Assembly: GCA_009781325.1 (NCBI GenBank)
Contig: WQYJ01000098.1
Span: forward strand, 1-7,239
DNA from: Propionibacteriaceae bacterium
Lineage (GTDB): Bacteria; Actinomycetota; Actinomycetes; Propionibacteriales; Propionibacteriaceae
Direction of reading: 5' to 3'
Length of the DNA: 7,239 bases
Shown piece by piece: positions 1 through 4,713 of the stretch. The notes under the pieces are model-generated. The model did no database searches, was not told the origin of the DNA, and saw only the letters and a program-made list of their open reading frames with translations. Position 1 is the stretch's first letter. Each line of letters opens with the position of its first letter. A program made the position numbers and the translations under genes.

Positions 1-205
1 CCCAACATATGGTTTTGCGTCTCATCCCGCCCGGCGCTTCATCACTCGAAACAGCATTCATGCAACAGCCTCCAGGCTTCTTGGCGCACAAGTGGTAGTG
101 ATGGTTTGAGTCAGAACTGTTACCGGTGTTCTGATTCATACCACTTCCTCTCGCTGGCGCGGCTTCCCCTGATTTTTGCTGAGGGTGCATCGTGCTCTAC
201 TAGAC

Positions 206-321
206 TCTCCCCCCCGCTGCCGCGGCCCCCCAGGGGGGCCTTGCCATAGAAGACGTGGTTGGGTCTGCGGGTGCTGGGTTGATACACGACTGTTTCTGCG
301 ACGGTGAGGTTTTACTGGGGG
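206..321 (-). repeat. Dispersed ~100 bp repeat element, copy 1
   Basis: The reverse complement of about 206-304 matches 664-760 over about 100 bases with only scattered mismatches, and a weaker match continues to about 321 (partner to about 647). The element carries a 7-base C run (209-215), a CGCTGCCGCGG segment and an internal near-perfect palindrome at 224-240 (GGCCCCCC-A-GGGGGGCC). It then has a segment reading GTTGGGTCTGCGGG. No protein is encoded in any consistent frame, so it looks like a short non-autonomous or REP-like element rather than an IS fragment. Confidence 0.75.
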
Positions 322-452
322 AGGGATGGTGATACGTCTGCTGGCACTTATCTTCGGAATCTGTCTGTCTGATTGTTGGGGTGCCATCCCGGATTCTCCC
401 TGTGGTGGTGACAGGTTGTTTTCCCCCCCACACGAACCCGCTGGTGTTAGTC

Positions 453-518
453 AGGGAAAAAGTTGCGCTTTCCGCACACTATCGGTTTCCCTGGAACGGA
501 ATGTGCAACTTTTTCCTT
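453..518. repeat. 22-bp-arm hairpin built on AAAAAGTTGC
   Basis: Bases 453-474 (AGGGAAAAAGTTGCGCTTTCCG) pair with 497-518 at 19 of 22 positions by exact complement, around a 22-base loop. The core word is AAAAAGTTGC on the left and GCAACTTTTT on the right. The 3' arm ends in a T run, so a transcript crossing from left to right could form a terminator-like hairpin. However, no gene ends just upstream within the window, and the motif recurs at 536, so a dispersed palindromic repeat is equally likely. Confidence 0.6.
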
Positions 519-535
519 GAAAACTGGTGTTTTTC

Positions 536-598
536 AGGGAAAAAGTTGCGCATTTCGTCGTGGGACAGTGCGATTGGTTCGGTATGTGCAAGTTTTAG
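536..598. repeat. Second, decayed AAAAAGTTGC repeat unit
   Basis: AGGGAAAAAGTTGCGC at 536-551 repeats 453-468 exactly. About 35 bases later comes GTGCAAGTTTTAG (586-598), a degraded counterpart of GTGCAACTTTTTCC at 503-516. The unit therefore has the same two-arm layout as 453-518 with a mutated right arm. The pair forms an imperfect direct repeat with a period of about 83 bases. Confidence 0.55.
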
Positions 599-646
599 AC
601 ACTGGACACCTCACACCTGACACAGACTAAGTCTTCACCAACCCGA

Positions 647-760
647 TCCCAGGAAAAACTAAGCCGTCGCAGTGACTGTGTGTGTCAACCCAGCTCCCGC
701 AGACCCAACCACGTCCAAGAATGGCAAGGCCCCCCTGGGGGGGCCGCGGCAGCGGGGGGG
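647..760 (+). repeat. Dispersed ~100 bp repeat element, copy 2 (opposite orientation)
   Basis: This is the partner of the element at 206-321, in reverse orientation. It begins around CCCAGGAAAAACTAA, passes through CCGTCGCAG and CCCGCAGACCCAACCACGTC, and ends in GCGGCAGCGGGGGGG. Its internal palindrome (728-745) has a T centre and one extra G (6 C against 7 G) compared with copy 1, so the two copies have diverged and are not a fresh duplication. No target-site duplication is obvious at the outer ends. Confidence 0.75.
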
Positions 761-862
761 AAACCATCAGGAAAGCAGACTGAACCCCTACCGAACAGTG
801 GTAACGCAGCCAACCCACTCAGCTGTCGCGTCGCAGGCAAGGATCAGTGGAATCAGGCGCCA

Positions 863-914
863 GGAAGGACCCCCGGCAGGTGACGTATGGACTGGGGTAA
901 AGACTTACCCCCAG
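863..914. repeat. Partial copy of the downstream hairpin arm plus small palindrome
   Basis: GGAAGGACCCCCGGCAG, then CGTATGGACTGGGGTA (863-899), repeats the segment at 949-983 (GGACCCCCGGCAG, then CGTAGGGACTGGGGTA) with a few differences. It appears to be a truncated third arm of the inverted repeat at 926-1049. Inside it, 892-900 (CTGGGGTAA) pairs with 905-914 (TTACCCCCAG) across a 4-base loop with one bulged C. Confidence 0.55.
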
Positions 915-925
915 ACCCTAAGCCC

Positions 926-1049
926 ACCCCCGGTCATCCTGCCGCAGGCAGGACCCCCGGCAGCCAACGTAGGGACTGGGGTAGAGATCTATGACACAGT
1001 CCATACGACGGCTGCCGGGGGTCCTGCCTGCGGCAGGATGACCGGGGGT
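926..1049. repeat. Perfect 40-bp inverted repeat (large hairpin)
   Basis: Bases 926-965 are the exact reverse complement of 1010-1049, 40 of 40 bases. The pairing continues imperfectly inward (CGTA.GGACT against its complement), leaving about 30-44 bases of spacer. The arms contain ACCCCCGGTCATCCTGCC and its complement and are very GC-rich. The right arm ends about 80 bases before the fic start. Perfect conservation of both arms beside decayed neighbours suggests recent insertion or selection for the cruciform or hairpin. It lacks a T run, so it is not a classic intrinsic terminator. Confidence 0.85.
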
Positions 1050-1127
1050 TGAGTTCCGCACAATCGACATCGGCAGAATGCGTGAATTATGCGTATTTTG
1101 TGGTAGTTTTCACGGTAAGTAGTTGAT

Positions 1128-2015
1128 GTGGAGATGGCAGTGATTAATCAAACAACGAAGACGAGGATTGCAGGTCTTATTGATCAGTACCAGGGGTTGA
1201 CGACTTCGCATAGCAGTGCGTTGACCGAAATCGCTCTTGCTGAGATCGCTGAGGGTGTCCATCAGTCGAATGCCATTGAGAACTCAACTCTGAGCCTTGA
1301 TGCCACGGAGCGCATCATCGCTGGAGTCGTACCGAAGCGACTGGATGCCCGCGAGGTCTTTGAGGCGGTCAATTTGGCTGCTGTGACCAAGGAGTTGCTA
1401 ACTACGACGGAGGCGCTGACTAGTGATCTGATTCTTCGGTGGCATCGGATGCTGCTGACAGGGATCCGCAACGATGTTGCCGGGCATTTCCGCCGTACGG
1501 GGGAATGGGTGCGCGTCGGTTCTCACTTGGGTGCGAATCCCGACTATGTACCTCAGATGATCGAGGAAGCTCTCACTGATTATCGCGGTGACGACGAGAT
1601 GTACTTCCTGGATAAGATTGCTCTGTTTCACTGCGACTTCGAATCAATCCATCCATTCGTCGATGGCAACGGACGGATTGGGCGGGTGCTGATCAATAAA
1701 CAGCTTCAGGACATGGGTCTTCCACCGGTCATCATTCGGGCGAGGACTCGGTTCAATGACTATTACCCTGCGCTTGACATCTATGTGAAGACCGACAGAT
1801 TCGATGGGATATCCCAGTTGCTGGCCCAGCTACTACAGGAGTCTCTGCACAAGCGGTTAGCCGTACTGACCAGCCGCAGGATTATCTCGTTGACTCAATG
1901 GGCCAGAGAGAATGGGATGCTTCCCACCGTGGCAGCCAACAAGGCTAAGCGGCAGACCATCGCTGCTTTCCGGGTGCGGAATCAGTGGATGATTGGTGAG
2001 GACGCCACCGCGTAA
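1128..2015 (+). CDS. Fic domain protein (class II, self-inhibited AMP transferase)
   Basis: Fic enzymes usually transfer AMP from ATP to a hydroxyl side chain of a target protein. Residues 175-186 read HPFVDGNGRIGR, the complete Fic catalytic motif with its histidine and nucleotide-binding GNGR. SNAIEN at 47-52 fits the inhibitory-helix pattern (S/T)xxxE(G/N), here N-terminal to the Fic core (class II arrangement), so the enzyme probably restrains itself and needs no separate antitoxin; none is adjacent. A substrate-flap segment (GEWVRVGSHLGANPDYVP) lies at 126-142. The C-terminal ~45 residues (ISLTQWARENG ... RVRNQWMIG) resemble a small helix-turn-helix or excisionase-like module, common in this Fic subgroup. 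The gene converges on a - strand gene with a 14-base gap. Start: GTG 1128 gives 295 residues, but GGAG at 1130-1133 sits 6 bases before an in-frame GTG at 1140, which may be the true start. The protein target is unknown. Confidence 0.92.
   Translation: MEMAVINQTTKTRIAGLIDQYQGLTTSHSSALTEIALAEIAEGVHQSNAIENSTLSLDATERIIAGVVPKRLDAREVFEAVNLAAVTKELLTTTEALTSDLILRWHRMLLTGIRNDVAGHFRRTGEWVRVGSHLGANPDYVPQMIEEALTDYRGDDEMYFLDKIALFHCDFESIHPFVDGNGRIGRVLINKQLQDMGLPPVIIRARTRFNDYYPALDIYVKTDRFDGISQLLAQLLQESLHKRLAVLTSRRIISLTQWARENGMLPTVAANKAKRQTIAAFRVRNQWMIGEDATA
1130..1133 (+). promoter_or_regulatory. Candidate Shine-Dalgarno favouring the GTG 1140 start of fic
   Basis: GGAG lies 6 bases upstream of the in-frame GTG at 1140. 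The GTG at 1128 and the ATG at 1134 have no comparable purine tract at normal spacing; only GGTAAG at about 1114-1119 precedes 1128. This would shorten the protein by four residues without touching any domain. Confidence 0.4.
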
Positions 2016-2029
2016 ACGGGTCGTGCAGA

Positions 2030-2692
2030 CTAGATTCCAAATATTTCCCGAAATTCTATGGTGAACCCGTCTTCGTAGCCTCCCATGCAGACGGCCATGA
2101 ATTCCCATTGACCTTTTGCTGGGATTGTGCTGGTGGTTACATCGGTGCAGGTGCCTATGGTTGCACCGGATGTGTTAATGACATCAAAGGAGATGGTGAC
2201 AAAACCTGAGTAGTCTTTGTCTGAAGTATTGGTAACTGTGCCTTGCACGGTAGTGGTGAACTCAGCACGATCGATCGTCCAGTCTTCATCCAATACTAGT
2301 TGGGCGGTATTTTGCGGAAGATTGGGAAACTCCTCCACGAGGCTGCTCAACCATGCGGTCACAAAGACGATCATGACGATTGCGACGATGACTGATGCTA
2401 TCCCAAGGATGATCCCAGCGATGCCCATGCCCTTCTTGGGGACCTTCGTGAGGAGGGCGATAAGACCGAGTATTGCGGCGATGGGACCAAGGACGAAGGA
2501 AACTGCGTTGATGATGGGGAACGGAGAAAGGATGACAGCAATGATGCCGATCACGAGGGCAGCGATGGCCAGACCATTTGACTTCGGCGCCGCTGCTCGC
2601 GGGTACCCAGGACTAGGAGCAAACTGCTGTCCCGGAGGGTACTCAGGGCCAGGAGCCCAACCTTGTTGAGGATTCTGTGGTTCATAAGTCAT
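2030..2692 (-). CDS. DUF4190-like membrane protein with extracytoplasmic two-Cys domain (paralogue A)
   Basis: A 220-residue protein of unknown function. Residues 1-38 are rich in Pro, Gln, Gly and Tyr, a typical cytoplasmic tail of actinobacterial DUF4190 proteins. Residues ~40-60, ~62-82 and ~89-115 are hydrophobic, with KVPKKG between the second and third segments, matching the DUF4190 layout. Residues ~125-220 form a soluble domain, probably outside the membrane and FxLYD-like: a WTI strand, VTISFDV, then C182 and C202 flanking a WEF segment, ending in GYEDGFTIEF. The cysteines could form a disulfide. It is 33-38% similar by eye to the gene at 2796-3419, so the two are tandem duplicates. 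No Shine-Dalgarno precedes the ATG, but TACCCT lies 7 bases upstream, which suits a leaderless transcript. The family assignment rests on layout, not on a search. Confidence 0.85.
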   Translation of the reverse strand: MTYEPQNPQQGWAPGPEYPPGQQFAPSPGYPRAAAPKSNGLAIAALVIGIIAVILSPFPIINAVSFVLGPIAAILGLIALLTKVPKKGMGIAGIILGIASVIVAIVMIVFVTAWLSSLVEEFPNLPQNTAQLVLDEDWTIDRAEFTTTVQGTVTNTSDKDYSGFVTISFDVINTSGATIGTCTDVTTSTIPAKGQWEFMAVCMGGYEDGFTIEFREIFGI

Positions 2693-2699
2693 AAATAAC

Positions 2700-2705
2700 A
2701 GGGTA
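2700..2705 (-). promoter_or_regulatory. Possible -10 box for a leaderless transcript of paralogue A
   Basis: On the - strand TACCCT is followed by 7 bases and then the ATG at 2692. This fits the actinobacterial TAnnnT -10 pattern with transcription starting at or next to the start codon. The same hexamer sits at nearly the same place before the paralogue at 3419. No convincing -35 hexamer was found. Confidence 0.4.
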
Positions 2706-2761
2706 GCAGGATGCCTGGTGTGACATGAGTGTCTCCCGGTGGATTCGTCGGACTGTGGAGG

Positions 2762-2792
2762 AAAAACTAGCAGCCTGATCCAGTCAGGGGCT
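2762..2792 (-). terminator. Possible intrinsic terminator after paralogue B
   Basis: Read on the - strand just after the stop codon of the 2796-3419 gene, AGCCCCTGA and TCAGGCT form a 7-bp stem with a 2-base bulge around a short CTGGA loop. GCTAG and a run of five T (2766-2762) follow. The stem is modest. It suggests the two paralogues are transcribed separately despite being 103 bases apart. Confidence 0.45.
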
Positions 2793-2795
2793 CAG

Positions 2796-3419
2796 CTAAG
2801 ACCTGTAGATGCGTCCGAATTCGATGGTCATCCCTTCCTCGTACCCCGCACAGGGGGCTACGAACTCCCATATTTCATAGGGTTCAAGCGAGGTGGTTGA
2901 AGCTGTGCAGATACCTGCCTCACCGCTATAGGTACCGACCACATCAAAGGTGATCGTGACGAGGCCCTCGAATCGGGTTTCCAAGTAGTAGTAGACCCTA
3001 CCCTCGACTGCGGTGGAACCGTCATCTAAAGTAGTGATAGTCCAACCCTCCTGGAGCTTCAGGTCTGATGGGAGCCAGTCGCGGACTTCATCCCTAGCGT
3101 CCTTGATCAGTGCAAATCCCCACACGAACATGAAGATCACAATGATGATGGAAAGACCGCCGAGAATGATCCCTGCCACGGCAGTGCCTTTCTTGAGTTC
3201 TGTGACAACGAGCCCCACGACACCAACAACGACGGTAGTGAAACCAAGGACCAACCCCAAGACGCTGGCAAGCATGATCGGAATGCATGCCAGAACAATG
3301 GCAACCACACCAAGCGCCAGAGCAGCAGCACCCCAGGCATTAGTCTTTTTCGGCTCGCTAGCCGGGATCGGCCCAGGTTGAGCCCATGGTGTGGGGGCAT
3401 CAGGAATTCTATTTGGCAT
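2796..3419 (-). CDS. DUF4190-like membrane protein with extracytoplasmic two-Cys domain (paralogue B)
   Basis: A 207-residue paralogue of the 2030-2692 product with the same architecture. It has a short Pro-rich tail (residues 1-25), hydrophobic segments at ~29-50, ~52-73 and ~80-104 with ELKKG in the loop, and a soluble C-terminal domain at ~115-207. Shared landmarks in the last domain are EGWTI (EDWTI in A), VTITFDV (VTISFDV), C171 and C190 around WEFVAPC (WEFMAVC), and GYEEGMTIEF (GYEDGFTIEF). The linker between the halves has diverged most. The function is unknown; small exported-domain membrane proteins of this kind are abundant in actinobacteria. TACCCT lies 6 bases before the ATG, arguing for a leaderless message; the only Shine-Dalgarno-like sequence is a weak GGAAA. 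Its 5' end faces the biosynthetic operon across about 190 bases, but nothing ties it functionally to that operon. Confidence 0.85.
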   Translation of the reverse strand: MPNRIPDAPTPWAQPGPIPASEPKKTNAWGAAALALGVVAIVLACIPIMLASVLGLVLGFTTVVVGVVGLVVTELKKGTAVAGIILGGLSIIIVIFMFVWGFALIKDARDEVRDWLPSDLKLQEGWTITTLDDGSTAVEGRVYYYLETRFEGLVTITFDVVGTYSGEAGICTASTTSLEPYEIWEFVAPCAGYEEGMTIEFGRIYRS

Positions 3420-3425
3420 ATTTCC

Positions 3426-3431
3426 AGGGTA
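3426..3431 (-). promoter_or_regulatory. Possible -10 box for a leaderless transcript of paralogue B
   Basis: TACCCT on the - strand is separated by 6 bases from the ATG at 3419, the spacing expected when transcription begins at the start codon. The match to the box before paralogue A supports it. No clear -35 was seen. Confidence 0.4.
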
Positions 3432-3517
3432 ACCCCAGATACCAGGAATGAACGAAACCTGCTCAATTGGTCCACCCTGGGAGTCCTTGCTCCATAACTG
3501 CAGTTACAAGGGCTATC

Positions 3518-3676
3518 ATGGACATCAAATATGGTGTTCGCATTGTAGGGGATACACCGGTTGCGGAAAGCCAGGAGAGAGAGACGTATGTTTCAGCGGT
3601 GCCGACATGGATAGCGACCCTCATTTATCGACGATTGCACTCAAAGTTAGTGAGGTGTCTGGTCGGGCTGACTTAG
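3518..3676 (+). CDS. Doubtful small ORF, 52 codons, ahead of the operon
   Basis: ATG at 3518 has AAGGG (3508-3512) 5 bases upstream, an acceptable ribosome binding site. It opens a frame beginning MDIKYGVRIVGDTPVAES and ending VRCLVGLT. The first ~35 residues look protein-like, with alternating charged and hydrophobic residues. The last ~23 overlap the GNAT-fold gene in another frame. It could be a small regulatory or precursor peptide, or the remnant of an older N-terminus of the next gene. It could also be chance. I recognise no family. Confidence 0.18.
   Translation: MDIKYGVRIVGDTPVAESQERETYVSAVPTWIATLIYRRLHSKLVRCLVGLT
3573..3577 (+). promoter_or_regulatory. Strong Shine-Dalgarno placed for a leader ORF, not for the GNAT gene
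   Basis: AGGAG (within AGGAGAGAGAG) is the best ribosome binding site at the operon's 5' end. It lies 10 bases before ATG 3588, which opens only an 8-codon ORF, and 29 bases before ATG 3607, too far for direct initiation there. Confidence 0.5.
3588..3614 (+). other. Eight-codon leader ORF overlapping the GNAT gene start
   Basis: ATG 3588 reads MFQRCRHG and stops at TAG 3612-3614. The stop overlaps the first codons of the GNAT-fold gene (ATG 3607). Ribosomes finishing this peptide would be positioned to restart at 3607, so it may couple or regulate operon translation. The alternative is a single-base indel (natural or a sequence error) that separates the true start 3588 from the gene's frame: one base fewer between 3588 and 3607 would fuse them. 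Confidence 0.3.
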
Positions 3677-4713
3677 CTCAATACAGACAGTTTAGGTATC
3701 GGCTGTATGCAGGAGATTCATCGTACAGTGCGACAGAAGAGTTCATTCTTGACGCGGTTCTCGGTCAGACCACACGATTCGCCCGGTCCTGCTGGGTACG
3801 TCCTCTGATGGTTGTCGACGCTGATCAAGTGGTGGCCCAATGCATTCTGATTCACGACCCAGCCATGCCTGCCATGCAGGTCGGTTTCTTCGAGGCACTG
3901 CCGGATTATCCTGTGGCTGTTGAGATGCTGCTGGACCAAGCTAGGCGCGAGGCGGTGGCACAAGGCCTTGATGAGATCATCGTGGGGCTTAACGGGCATC
4001 TGAGTTACGGGGTGGGCATCCTTTCCGAGGGCTTTGCGCCAGCCAGTTTCAACTCCAGTTGGAACAAGCCCTATTACCAGGACTATTTCGCCACCATGGA
4101 CAGGCTTGATCTGTCCTGTTATGCCAGTGACGTTCAATCAACAGTGGAACTGATTCGCGTTTCTCCGCACCCTGATCCGGCTGGTCGCCAGGTGAGCGTA
4201 CGGGTGGCAGACAAGCGGCGATGGGGTCAGGAAATGGAGATCCTGCGTACCTTGTGCGATGCAACCCTGGGGACGACCTCGCTGTATGCGCCGACCAATG
4301 AGGGGCACTTCGAGCAATTATTCGGTCCACTGCGGTATTTCCTGCGCCCAGAGAACCTGCTCTTCGCTGTGTCGGAAGGCCGTGAGGTGGGATTCTGCTT
4401 CTGGCATCCGGATTTCAACGAGGTTCTGCCGTTCGGTCGTCGACTATCCATCGCCGAGATCGCCGTACGCTTAGCCCTACCGCACAGCTTCCGTACCTCC
4501 ATTCTCAACGCAGTCGGCGTACTTCCGGATTATCGCGGGGTTGCCACAGCGGCACTGATGGCACGCTGGGCCGATGCTCAGCAGGGCCGCTTCGAGCGCT
4601 GGGAAACAACGTTTATCTGGGACGATAATCAGTCTCCTATCAAGGTCATGCAGCGCAGCGGAGCTCAACCGACGCGCCGATTCTCCGTCTGGCGGGAGAA
4701 AGTCATTCCGTGA
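3607..4713 (+). CDS. Tandem GNAT-fold acyltransferase-like protein
   Basis: A 368-residue protein that appears to hold two GNAT-like halves. The N-terminal half (~10-165) has FRYRLY (29-34), a strand VVAQCILIH, QVGFFEALPD and NGHLSYGVGIL (129-139). The C-terminal half (~195-365) has LLFAVSEGREVGFCFWHPD and a GNAT motif-A stretch, VGVLPDYRGVATAAL (303-317). The usual cofactor loop R/QxxGxG/A reads RGVATA here, with Ala replacing the first Gly, so acyl-CoA binding may be altered. It heads the operon and overlaps the next gene by 4 bases. I chose ATG 3607 because the open frame upstream to ATG 3448 is Cys-rich, unlike the rest and crosses the promoter region; that longer form would be 421 residues. 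A likely role is acyl or aminoacyl transfer in the product pathway; the substrate is unknown. Confidence 0.8.
   Translation: MDSDPHLSTIALKVSEVSGRADLAQYRQFRYRLYAGDSSYSATEEFILDAVLGQTTRFARSCWVRPLMVVDADQVVAQCILIHDPAMPAMQVGFFEALPDYPVAVEMLLDQARREAVAQGLDEIIVGLNGHLSYGVGILSEGFAPASFNSSWNKPYYQDYFATMDRLDLSCYASDVQSTVELIRVSPHPDPAGRQVSVRVADKRRWGQEMEILRTLCDATLGTTSLYAPTNEGHFEQLFGPLRYFLRPENLLFAVSEGREVGFCFWHPDFNEVLPFGRRLSIAEIAVRLALPHSFRTSILNAVGVLPDYRGVATAALMARWADAQQGRFERWETTFIWDDNQSPIKVMQRSGAQPTRRFSVWREKVIP

Larger units (their letters stand above)
1..1127. other. Non-coding repeat island upstream of fic
   Basis: No open frame here reads like a real protein. The longer ones are rich in Pro, Gly and Arg because they run through C/G-tract repeats, and they have no domain or membrane pattern. 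Bases 1-200 contain nothing I recognise: no tRNA, rRNA or transposase remnant was visible. From 206 onward the stretch is packed with inverted and direct repeats, listed separately. The arrangement suggests a site that has collected non-autonomous mobile or palindromic elements, or an intergenic region under structural constraint. Which of these applies is inference. Confidence 0.7.

Noticed and set aside
136..433. Two overlapping - strand open frames of about 80 codons rich in Pro, Arg and Gln
   Set aside because: The composition reflects the C/G-tract repeat element, and neither frame has a protein-like pattern.
206..760. An insertion sequence with a transposase
   Set aside because: No open frame between the inverted copies is long enough or carries a DDE or HUH pattern, and no target-site duplication is evident.
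206..1049. A CRISPR array or tandem repeat array
   Set aside because: The repeats are inverted, unequally spaced and of different families; there are no regular spacers.
672..1052. A 126-codon open frame on the + strand rich in Pro, Gly and Thr
   Set aside because: It runs through both repeat families, its repeated peptide segments come from the DNA repeats, and it has no ribosome binding site or recognisable domain.
2217..2669. A 150-codon + strand open frame opposite paralogue A
   Set aside because: It is antisense to a convincing membrane protein gene, and its Met- and Arg-rich composition is a mirror of the hydrophobic segments.
3448..3606. A 53-residue N-terminal extension of the GNAT-fold gene starting at ATG 3448
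   Set aside because: The extension is Cys- and His-rich and unlike the rest, has no good ribosome binding site, and covers the short region between divergent genes where promoters must lie.
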